Shown in pieces: positions 25,211 through 32,990 of a stretch of 64,000 nucleotides of DNA. This DNA comes from Halopenitus salinus (GTDB lineage: Archaea; Halobacteriota; Halobacteria; Halobacteriales; Haloferacaceae): positions 372,001 to 436,000 of the forward strand of contig NZ_JBHSXL010000003.1 of the NCBI RefSeq assembly GCF_042662125.1, read 5' to 3'. The notes under the pieces were generated by a model, which saw nothing but the letters and a program-made list of their open reading frames with translations, ran no database searches and was not told where the DNA came from. Numbering within the stretch: position 1 is the stretch's first letter; every line of letters begins with the position of its first letter. A program made the translations under genes and the position numbers.

Positions 25211-25834
25211 ATGGCTAACGAGCAGCGGAACAAAATCAAACTCAATGTCCGGGTCGCTCGGGCAAAAAAGAAGGAGTGGAAAAAAGCGCTCGCAGACGGT
25301 GAAACCATGTCATCGCTGGTTCAACGTGCTGTGGATCGGGAAATCAACAACGAGTACGTCCCTATAGAAGCTGTTGAACAAACGGATGACACCGGCTCTG
25401 GTGAAGATGTCTCACAATTGTCAGAGAAGCTTGACGAGTTGCATCGGGATATCGCCGCTGCAAACAGTAAGATCGACACTTTGGCAGCTGTAGGTGATAC
25501 AGAGGACAGTGACGACACTGAGAGTATTGAGGAGCTAGCAATGGATATCTTGCCGCGTTTACCGGCATACCCGAGAGACATACCCGAATACGCGCTGAAA
25601 GATATGGGTGGAAGGGGCGAGATGAGTAAACAAGAATATATCGAGTTCATTATTGATACACTCCGGAGCACCGATACGGGAGTCGCTATTGATGGATCTG
25701 CGAACCACTTTGCCGGTCAACTCCGCGAACCAGAGCACAAAGCCAGACAGGCGCTGCTCCACCTCGAACAGGAAACGACGGAGAATGTCCACAGCGCTAT
25801 CGTGGATGGGACACGTCATTGGATGAGGTTCTAA
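25211..25834 (+). CDS. Unknown protein paired with the integrase
   Basis: 207 aa, not recognised. The first 45 residues (KIKLNVRVARAKKKEWKKAL, then SSLVQRAVDREINN) look like a ribbon-helix-helix-type DNA-binding region. Residues about 70-95 (SQLSEKLDELHRDIAAANSK) could form a coiled coil. The rest is mixed and acidic. It starts 20-28 nt from a TATA box and ends one base before the recombinase ATG, so the two are an operon. This pairing suggests a recombination directionality factor or a regulator of integration, but that is inference. Confidence 0.75.
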   Translation: MANEQRNKIKLNVRVARAKKKEWKKALADGETMSSLVQRAVDREINNEYVPIEAVEQTDDTGSGEDVSQLSEKLDELHRDIAAANSKIDTLAAVGDTEDSDDTESIEELAMDILPRLPAYPRDIPEYALKDMGGRGEMSKQEYIEFIIDTLRSTDTGVAIDGSANHFAGQLREPEHKARQALLHLEQETTENVHSAIVDGTRHWMRF

Positions 25835-25835
25835 A

Positions 25836-26963
25836 ATGCGGAACTACAAGGGGGAGTACACGACACCTGACAACAAAACTATTTCCGCACACTCGGAGGA
25901 ATTGCTTGGCCTATACTTGGATAGTCTGACGGGTCAAAAGACAGGGACCTCAGACTCCACAGTCACGACCCGTCGCCGAGAAGTACGCTACTGGTTGGCA
26001 TTCTGTGAATCGAATGAAATTGATCCACTCGCTGCCGAGACCAGTGACGTGAGAGGGTATATACAGAATAATACTGATTTGGCAGATACGACTGTCGGGA
26101 GCTACTACCGTTCAGTTCAGTCGTTTTACTCTGTCGTGGAAAACGACGAAGCGCACAATCAACTGACGCTTGCTAATGGGCATCCGTGCCCCAACAAAGA
26201 CACAATTGATTTGAAGAATGACTATCGGATCTACGAGAACCAGTCTGAATACAAGCGGCAGCATAGCCTCTCTTCGAAAGATATTGACGGTTCTCGCTCC
26301 CCATCGAACGATATCCTTGCACTTCTCCCGGAACAGGTCGAAAAGTTGTTTGAAAATGTACCGGGATCGAAGCAACAGACGCGTCTGCGCAACGAAATCG
26401 TCGTCAGGCTAGCCTGGTATACTGGGTGTCGGTCAGATGAACTTAGTCGGATGAGAGTTGAGAACATTGATTGGGACAATTGTCTGATCAACGTTCGGTC
26501 AGCGAAACTTAATCCGGAAGAGCACCCCAAACTGATCCGGCGTGATGTTTGTTTCCCGAGAGAGTTTAAATTTCAACTCAAGCGATGGTGTGAACGTGTT
26601 CGACACGGATTTTGTGGCGTAGCTGATCCCGGTGAAGGGAGGATATTAGTAACCACACACAGCGATGAGATGCAGCCGACTCAGATTAACAATATCATCA
26701 AATCCGCAGCGCGAGCTGCGGGTGTACAGCGGCCATTGCGCCCACCTGACCCAGAACCGGATGATGATGTACAGGAATGGTTCGTGACATCACACCGGAT
26801 TAGACGGTCGGCTATCACTCACTGGGTTAATGACGTAGATTCACTCGATCTACATCAAGTCCGTCGGTTGGCTGGGCATGCTCGAATCAATCAGACAATG
26901 CAGTACGTCGAGGATGATGATGAGCAACTGATTACAGATTATCAACGAGGTATGAACCGGTGA
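25836..26963 (+). CDS. Tyrosine recombinase (XerC/phage integrase family)
   Basis: 375 aa. An N-terminal SAM-like core-binding domain (about residues 20-105) precedes the catalytic domain, where all active-site residues are visible: R199 (TGCRSDEL), K224 (RSAKLN), H320 and R323 (SHRIRR), H348 (AGHAR) and the nucleophile Y357 (TMQYV). It should therefore be active. Placement beside secY, in an operon with a putative DNA-binding partner, makes it the probable integrase of the island. Base composition is clearly lower in GC than the ribosomal genes. Confidence 0.93.
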   Translation: MRNYKGEYTTPDNKTISAHSEELLGLYLDSLTGQKTGTSDSTVTTRRREVRYWLAFCESNEIDPLAAETSDVRGYIQNNTDLADTTVGSYYRSVQSFYSVVENDEAHNQLTLANGHPCPNKDTIDLKNDYRIYENQSEYKRQHSLSSKDIDGSRSPSNDILALLPEQVEKLFENVPGSKQQTRLRNEIVVRLAWYTGCRSDELSRMRVENIDWDNCLINVRSAKLNPEEHPKLIRRDVCFPREFKFQLKRWCERVRHGFCGVADPGEGRILVTTHSDEMQPTQINNIIKSAARAAGVQRPLRPPDPEPDDDVQEWFVTSHRIRRSAITHWVNDVDSLDLHQVRRLAGHARINQTMQYVEDDDEQLITDYQRGMNR

Positions 26964-27026
26964 CTATGCCGCGGCAACTTATTATCTTATAAATATTTCT
27001 TATGTGGAATGTAATAATAACCACGT

Positions 27027-27110
27027 CAGATTGAATCTGCTATAGAAATCTGATCACGTTTGGCCTCCGATCAATCTATCGACCGTCGCTGGGCTGGGTT
27101 CAGTAACCCA
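27027..27110. repeat. Palindrome and hairpin between convergent genes
   Basis: cagattgaatctg (27027-27039) is a perfect palindrome around one base. tgggtt-cagt-aaccca (27095-27110) is a 6-bp stem with a 4-nt loop. They lie between the 3' ends of the recombinase and the convergent gene, so bidirectional termination is the simplest reading; part of a recombination site is another. Confidence 0.5.
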
Positions 27111-27189
27111 CACCAACAGATGTCAGTAGTAAGCACCGGATGAGAGCACGACTGAACTACCCGGCCAACATTTCTAATACACGGACCTA

Positions 27190-28266
27190 CTAGCTCATGT
27201 CCTCACTACCACCGCCGTCCGCACGGATTTGTGTCGCGTTTTCAAGTTTGGCCATCTTGTCGGCAACAGGCTCGCTATCCGCGTTCAGGTCAGTCCCATC
27301 CTCATTGTCCGCGTTCGGGTTTGACTTAGCCCCTATATTGGAATTATCCACCGGTTCGAAATGTTCAGTCTCATCGGACCAGGCGAACCCAATACGTTCG
27401 AGGACGCGATCTCTGTACTCGCTCACCGCCTCCCGGCTATTCGAGTTTTCTTCGATGCCTGCGAAGTAAAGCGCTCGTGTGAACTCTTTTTTTGTGAACG
27501 GTGAGGGTGGCCCCTCACAGTCACCAACAAGATTGGACACGATCTCCGTCGTCTGCTTCTTCTTCGAAACCTCCGACGAGAGATAGATATCGGGACTTTC
27601 GTCGTATTCCCAGCGCTTCACGCCCTTGTACTCCACCACGCGCGGCGTGAACTTGTTGTGGAAGTGGTCTGTCCCGCTGGTCTTATCGTTGATGGCCCTT
27701 TTAAGATCTTTCTCCGAAAAACTGTTCCCAAGGGTACGTGCAATCTCCCGGGTAGTGCGCTCAGTTTTCCGAAGACCGTTCGCTATGTCAGAGCCGTCAT
27801 CTTTGTCTTGCGCGAAGGACCGCTCTGCTTCGGGAACGACACGTTCGAGCTTCTTGATGAGACGCTCTTCTCTAGTCCCACCAAGATACCACGCGATCAC
27901 GCCGCGTAGAACTTCATGTTTCGAGAGGTCGTTCGCCGCAGCGTACTGCTCCATTCCGTGTTTGACATCCTCGTGGACGCGAACGAACTGCCGACTCGAT
28001 TCGGTGTCGGCGAGAGACGGAACACTCGGAAAATTATTTTTTCTATCAACCTCACGAGAGAGTCCGGCTGCCTCTAATAGACGGTTGGCATAGCTCTCCA
28101 AGGCATGAACGTCGCGGTACTCACGCCAAGACTCCTCGATCTGAACGCCGGCATATAGACGGGTTTCACCCCACTTCTCTTCGACTTTGGCGGTATACTC
28201 GGCCCATCGATCATTCGGGACTTCCCACCCGAGTTTCACTCGGGACGAGGTCGTCACACTGACCAC
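27190..28266 (-). CDS. Putative DNA-binding protein of plasmid/virus type
   Basis: 358 aa, not assigned to a known family. The middle part (about residues 90-135: FVRVHEDVKHGMEQYAAAND, LSKHEVLRGVIAWYLGG) resembles a ribbon-helix-helix-like region, and the C-terminus is acidic and likely disordered. The start is one of two close GTG codons. Directly upstream lies a dense cluster of palindromes (28283-28325), so self-regulation or a role in replication or partition of the element is plausible. Both ideas are inference. Confidence 0.65.
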   Translation of the reverse strand: MVSVTTSSRVKLGWEVPNDRWAEYTAKVEEKWGETRLYAGVQIEESWREYRDVHALESYANRLLEAAGLSREVDRKNNFPSVPSLADTESSRQFVRVHEDVKHGMEQYAAANDLSKHEVLRGVIAWYLGGTREERLIKKLERVVPEAERSFAQDKDDGSDIANGLRKTERTTREIARTLGNSFSEKDLKRAINDKTSGTDHFHNKFTPRVVEYKGVKRWEYDESPDIYLSSEVSKKKQTTEIVSNLVGDCEGPPSPFTKKEFTRALYFAGIEENSNSREAVSEYRDRVLERIGFAWSDETEHFEPVDNSNIGAKSNPNADNEDGTDLNADSEPVADKMAKLENATQIRADGGGSEDMS

Positions 28267-28282
28267 CCCGTGAGTGACGACG

Positions 28283-28325
28283 TGTCAGACTGACACGATC
28301 GTGTCTGTCTGTACGTACGTACGTA
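28283..28325. promoter_or_regulatory. Cluster of overlapping palindromes upstream of the 27190-28266 gene
   Basis: Three perfect dyads lie in 43 bp: tgtcagactgaca (28283-28295), gacacgatcgtgtc (28292-28305), sharing four bases with the first, and tacgtacgtacgta (28312-28325). They lie 17-59 nt before the GTG of the reverse gene. This is a strong candidate operator for that DNA-binding protein, or part of a replication origin. Confidence 0.6.
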
Positions 28326-28970
28326 ACGTTTTGGCACGTGACAGTAGTAGTAGTGGCAGTGATCGAAAGGTAAAATCGGGTCAGTGGGCAAGTCGTTCTC
28401 ATCTTCGACTGCCTCCCGTCTGGTGATTTTCCGTTTCCCAGTATCTGTTTGTAGGTGTCGCAGGGACACTCTCACAAGTTTGCTCGAAAAAAAATTTTCT
28501 CTGAGGACAGTCTCGCTGAAACGAATTGCGGGACGCTTCTTTATTGGGTCGTCGTCGCTCTCGTCTTGGTCGTCACTAGTGCCTGATGTGTTACTATACG
28601 TCTCGTCAGTCCCAGTTGGTATATTGTGTGTTGTGATCTGCATCGTGCTACCCTAGCCGTGAGGCCAACTGCTAGGCAACACGAGCACCGCGCGGGACTG
28701 GGCATCCCCGCGATTCGCAACCGCGCACAGTGAGGGATTTTTATCGGACTCGTATGCTACTGCACCCATACGTAATGCCCTACTTGTTATAACCCTAATG
28801 GAGATATTTTGATAAAAGATCAGTGAAAACAAAGAAAAGATCAAGTATATATTGAAATACCCAGCGAGAATGCCAGGTAGTGATTTATCCATAGTTTTCA
28901 GCGAACGACTATTCTACCCCGTATTATTGTTGAGGCGGAGTAACGACTGATGACCACAGGACCAGATGAG
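28326..28970. other. Gene-free stretch with origin-like features
   Basis: About 640 bp with no convincing gene. It holds a gtagtagtagt run, an a8/t4 tract (28489-28500), and a low-GC segment from 28780 to 28860. Reverse frames of 129 and 79 codons exist but lack the codon bias of neighbouring genes. With the palindromes next to it, the stretch could be a replication origin of the former mobile element; I see no direct proof. Confidence 0.4.
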
Positions 28971-30128
28971 CTACTCACTACCACAGCTACCACACTGAAT
29001 GCCATTCGTGATAGACCAGAGTGGATTTTCTTCCGAAAGTGATTGGTTGCAAGTGTCGCAATCAATCTCTTCCGTCACGCCAACTCCACTTCCGTATCCG
29101 ACCGTCAACGATACCGTCGAATTACGGTCAGTTAAGTCAAACTCGGCATCACCGCGCTCATATTCAACCTGAGTAATGGTGACGGGGGTGACGACTACTT
29201 CTAATCCATGCCGCTCCCGAATCTCCTGCTGTTGATCCGGATATCCATGCTCTCGTCGGCGGTGTAGTTCCTTGAGCTCCGCTTCAACCTCTTCGAGCTT
29301 TGATTTATGTTCTCGCCGCTCTTTCAGTGCCTCAACTCGTTCCGTCTGGTTCTTATTCTCGACCGACTCGTTGAGGTCCTCAATCTTGGACCGAAGACGC
29401 GTGATCTTTGTCTCGAATTCGTCCTCTCGTTGTCGTTGCAACTGACGGTACTCTTCGAGTTCTGCGTCAGCGGCACGAGACGCCTCTTCGTGGATTTCGT
29501 CGATCTGTGGCTGTATGTCAGTGAGGACAGAATTACGAGACACGTCTACTAGCCGCTCCGCCTGTGTCGGTTCCACGGTAAACTCCCCCGACGTGAGAGT
29601 AGTAGCCTCCGAATGCGTCAAGGTTAGAAATGTCTCGTCGATATTGGGGAGAATCTCATTAGACCGAACATCGATACCTATGCTGCGGAGGAATTCCTGT
29701 TGATACTCGCTCACGGTTTCAACAGATACCTGAAAGAGAATGACTAGTGCCCTTCGGTCATAGTAAGGTGTGAAGTCGATCTCTGATACTGAGACTGGGC
29801 CATCCTCTAGCCAATCCGGCGTAATAATCTCCGTGTCGGCTGAGCCGATCTTGATGCTCCCGAGAGGTACACGGTCGCTCGCGTCGTCGAGGACCGATTG
29901 GAAGAACGAGCTTTCGGGATTCAGGAGAGCGTGTGTCTCATCTAGGTCTTTGACGGTATCACAGAGAAGATTGTGTTGGCCTTTCGGCAGGTTGGTCTCT
30001 ACATCTTCCGGAATCGTTACTTGCCACTCGTTGTCTCGTATATCGATCTGACAGCCGAGTGATCGGAGATACCGCGCTGTGAAACTCTCAACTGTGGACT
30101 GGGTCACCGGTACGGCGGCGTCAGTCAT
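28971..30128 (-). CDS. Coiled-coil/zinc-ribbon partner of the SNF2-like helicase
   Basis: 385 aa, not recognised as a named family. The N-terminal half (SFTARYLRSLGCQIDIRDNE and on) is globular with no known motif. Residues about 220-310 are a long charged coiled coil (ASRAADAELEEYRQLQRQRE, NESVENKNQTERVEALKERR). The last 30 residues have a zinc ribbon: CDTCNQ followed by CGSCGSE at the very end. The ATG overlaps the helicase stop by 8 nt, so the two are coupled and probably form one complex. An accessory or specificity subunit is likely by context. Confidence 0.75.
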   Translation of the reverse strand: MTDAAVPVTQSTVESFTARYLRSLGCQIDIRDNEWQVTIPEDVETNLPKGQHNLLCDTVKDLDETHALLNPESSFFQSVLDDASDRVPLGSIKIGSADTEIITPDWLEDGPVSVSEIDFTPYYDRRALVILFQVSVETVSEYQQEFLRSIGIDVRSNEILPNIDETFLTLTHSEATTLTSGEFTVEPTQAERLVDVSRNSVLTDIQPQIDEIHEEASRAADAELEEYRQLQRQREDEFETKITRLRSKIEDLNESVENKNQTERVEALKERREHKSKLEEVEAELKELHRRREHGYPDQQQEIRERHGLEVVVTPVTITQVEYERGDAEFDLTDRNSTVSLTVGYGSGVGVTEEIDCDTCNQSLSEENPLWSITNGIQCGSCGSE

Positions 30129-31872
30129 CGCTGGCCCCCAAGTCGAATCCCTCGAAGACACCGCTATTGAATTCCTCCAATTTCTCGGCGAGGTCGCGTT
30201 GCTCTTGTAGATCGACTGCCATCGCGTCAAAGTTGTTCTCCAAATCGACCTCGGAATTAGCGTTGACCAGCCGTTCGAAGATCTCATCCTCGAAGCTTTT
30301 CCCGGATTCTTCCAACCTCGTGAGTATCTCGCTTAGCTCACCGACACTCTGTTGGAAGATATCGATCTTGTGATATAACCGTTCAAGGACATACTCTTCG
30401 ACAGTATCCTTCAACGCCATATTGAACACGTAGACCTGCCGTTTCTGACCGATCCGATGGATACGACCGATCCGCTGTTCAACACGCATCGGGTTCCAAG
30501 GGAGGTCCCAGTTTACCAGAATATTGCAGAACTGAGCATTACGTCCCTCAGACATCGCGTCTGTCGAAACGAGAATCCCGCCCTGTTCCTCAAAGCTCTC
30601 GATGATGTCTTCTTTCTCCTGGCTAGAGTGGCCGCCATGAAACGAGTGGACCGTGTAGCCCTCTGACGCCAGTCTTTCAGCTACCCGGCGTTGGGTGGCA
30701 CGGAACTGTGTGAAGACGATCACGCGTCCTTTCTCGACGTTTTCGCGTGCCTCTTCGACGATGTCGAGCAGTCGCTCCTGTTTGGTGACCGTGTCAATAT
30801 TATCGATGAGGTCTATAATCGACTCCAACTCTTCCGTCTGCGTGAGTTCTGACTGGTCATCGAGTCTCTTCCGGATCGTCGTTTCAAGCGCTTCAGGACT
30901 ACTGACGACCTCTTTTTGGAGAAGCATCAACACCAGTTTCTGTCCTTGATCCTGGCTGTAAGCTCCCTTGACGTAGTCGGATACGGCTTGGTAGAGCTCA
31001 CGCTCCGCCGGTGAAGGATCGAATTTCCGCGTATCGACCCGCCGTTCTGTGAAGTCTACATCTGTATCTTCACGGCGGTTCCGGATCATCACCTTGTTTA
31101 ACCGGTCCTGAAGCTCGTTACGGTTAACGAGGGTTTCCTGGTCGCTATTGATGAAATACTGGTGAAACACATCACGTGTTCCGAACAAGCCCGGACGGAG
31201 TAGTGAGACGACGTTGTAGAGGTCGGTGAGTTCATTCTGTATCGGCGTCGCCGTGAGAAAGAACGCGTAGTTATACCTGAGTTGGTCGATCAGCTCGTAT
31301 CGATCCGTCTCCTCGTTCTTCACGTAGTGGGCTTCATCGAGAACGAGAACGTCCCAGTCGCGTTTGAGCACCGCCTGTCGGTATCTGTCGCTTTTGGCCG
31401 TGTCGATACTGGCGATGATGTAGTCGTGGCTGTCGAATCCGTTGAAGTCGTCATCGTAGTTACAGACGAACTCTAACCCGAATTTCTCCCGAAGTTCCGC
31501 TTGCCACTGTTTGGCCAGTTGGGCGGGTGTCAAGATGAGGACAGAATCGTTAGTCTCGCGGAAGTGCATCTCCTTGAGTATCATTCCAACCTCGATCGTC
31601 TTTCCGAGGCCGACCTCGTCTGCGAGTAACGCTTTCCCGTCCATTTCGAACAGAGCCCGGTACGCCGCATCGACCTGATGTTCGAGCATCTTGACCGAAT
31701 TCTCATCAAGCTGTTTCAGGGAACGAAGTTCAGAGTCTGGCTGACCAGCTTGCAGACGAACTGCTTGAACAGTATGAAGATGACTTTCACTTGTCTCACC
31801 AAGGTCTGTGTATAGAACATCGTCCGCTGACTCATGGGTGACCTCGATATCTACGAGGTCAAAATCGCTCAT
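30121..31872 (-). CDS. SNF2/RapA-type helicase of a defence system
   Basis: 583 aa. Superfamily-2 motifs are complete: I ADEVGLGKT (residues 84-92), Ia ILTPAQLAKQW, II DEAH (179-182), III TATP (207-210), and VI QRIGRIHRIGQ (466-476). This is the RapA/HepA-like branch seen in DISARM DrmD and in archaeal defence loci. It would translocate on DNA using ATP. It heads a two-gene unit with the coiled-coil protein and diverges from the reader/ATPase operon across 347 bp. No nuclease domain is fused to it. Confidence 0.9.
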   Translation of the reverse strand: MSDFDLVDIEVTHESADDVLYTDLGETSESHLHTVQAVRLQAGQPDSELRSLKQLDENSVKMLEHQVDAAYRALFEMDGKALLADEVGLGKTIEVGMILKEMHFRETNDSVLILTPAQLAKQWQAELREKFGLEFVCNYDDDFNGFDSHDYIIASIDTAKSDRYRQAVLKRDWDVLVLDEAHYVKNEETDRYELIDQLRYNYAFFLTATPIQNELTDLYNVVSLLRPGLFGTRDVFHQYFINSDQETLVNRNELQDRLNKVMIRNRREDTDVDFTERRVDTRKFDPSPAERELYQAVSDYVKGAYSQDQGQKLVLMLLQKEVVSSPEALETTIRKRLDDQSELTQTEELESIIDLIDNIDTVTKQERLLDIVEEARENVEKGRVIVFTQFRATQRRVAERLASEGYTVHSFHGGHSSQEKEDIIESFEEQGGILVSTDAMSEGRNAQFCNILVNWDLPWNPMRVEQRIGRIHRIGQKRQVYVFNMALKDTVEEYVLERLYHKIDIFQQSVGELSEILTRLEESGKSFEDEIFERLVNANSEVDLENNFDAMAVDLQEQRDLAEKLEEFNSGVFEGFDLGASDD

Positions 31873-32219
31873 ATAGTTGGAAAGTTAGTTGACCGTCAAA
31901 TATGTTGTGTAGCGATGTGCTCTGTCTACGACAAATTTCAATATCAATTACTGACCCTTCAGACTGCCAACCTATAGACTTAAAATGAGGTCTTAGAATC
32001 AGGGAGAAGCCGATGCGTCACGACAGCTGTTCGTGTACCTGAATCTCTGTGACTACTGACGGAGTCGTGAGGTACGGGAGATACTGTGAAAGTCTCGGGA
32101 CTACAAATCAGTGATCTAGGCCAAGCAAACATATCACTCTCCTTCAGAGAGTTGTTCGTGGTGAGTGAGAGAGTGTATAAAGGCCAAAACTTTGTAGACG
32201 GCGTAAGATAGATTCAATA
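31873..32219. other. Divergent promoter region between the helicase and reader genes
   Basis: This 347-bp spacer has no gene. It should hold promoters for both the reverse helicase unit and the forward reader/ATPase unit. AT-rich cores near 31900-31925 and at 32175-32215 (tataaaggcc, taagatag) are candidate TATA boxes. No clear operator was seen. Confidence 0.45.
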
Positions 32220-32720
32220 ATGAGTCGAGATGCGTTTTTGGTTCCGATAACTTTCCCGGAGTTTGAGCGAACAGTAATTTCACCGGTCGATCTTACTGAA
32301 CTACCGATACACACGTCAGCTCTTGATGAAGTGGATACGGCAGAAAACGTTCGGATATGGGGTGTGAAAAACAGTAAGCTGAATAAAAAGTTCTACGACA
32401 AAATGACCGAAGGTGATTATTTAATCTTCTATCGTAATGATCACTATCGATTCTTTGGGCGAGTGGGGCACAAATTCGATAGCGACGTAATCAGTCAGAG
32501 ATATTGGTGTGATATTTCGGCAGATATGCTCTACACAATCGCTGATTTCAAGCACATCGATGTGGCTCGTAAGGTACTCAACGAAGCCTGCGATTACAAA
32601 GTTGCTTACCAGCCACAATCTATACAACGAATGAGCAACAGTGCATATCGAGAAATCAGAAGAGAATATGGTTCTATCGAACAATTTGTTTCGAAAGTGA
32701 CGGGAAAGGCCGAATCGTAA
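32220..32720 (+). CDS. PUA/EVE-like small protein beside the defence ATPase
   Basis: 166 aa. Residues 46-90 (IWGVKNSKLNKKFYDKM, then EGDYLIFYRNDHYRFFGRVG) follow the beta-strand pattern of PUA-superfamily EVE/YTH-like domains, where an IWG start and a GDxxxFY turn recur. Such domains read modified bases and often accompany methylase or McrBC-type restriction genes, as here. The assignment is by pattern, not by a full aromatic-cage match. It starts about 35-45 nt after a TATA-like tataaagg. Confidence 0.6.
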   Translation: MSRDAFLVPITFPEFERTVISPVDLTELPIHTSALDEVDTAENVRIWGVKNSKLNKKFYDKMTEGDYLIFYRNDHYRFFGRVGHKFDSDVISQRYWCDISADMLYTIADFKHIDVARKVLNEACDYKVAYQPQSIQRMSNSAYREIRREYGSIEQFVSKVTGKAES

Positions 32721-32990
32721 CGGCTTCGGGATCAGTAGTCTCCGAGAATTCGGTCACCGCCGAGAATACGTCGGTAGACATCATAGCCGCTGGGGTTGGC
32801 AAACTCGCTCCTTCGGCAGCCTTGGCATGCTTATATCAGACGGGAACGCAAATTGCCGGAATAGGGAGCGATCACCTGTCCGAATTCGAAAGATGATATC
32901 CCGATCGCACCCAATTTTCATCTAGCAGAAACGGTATCGACTCACCATAGTGCTTATCTGTTTTGTAGTGGGCTATGTATATATCAACGC

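Noticed and set aside
28254..28643. 129-codon reverse frame upstream of the putative DNA-binding gene
   Set aside because: Its start is protein-like, but the second half runs through the palindrome cluster with an unlikely sequence (HCHYYYCHVPKRYVRTYR). I treat this as regulatory DNA.
28653..28892. 79-codon reverse frame with a hydrophobic N-terminus
   Set aside because: It falls in AT-rich spacer DNA, with no promoter or codon bias to support it.
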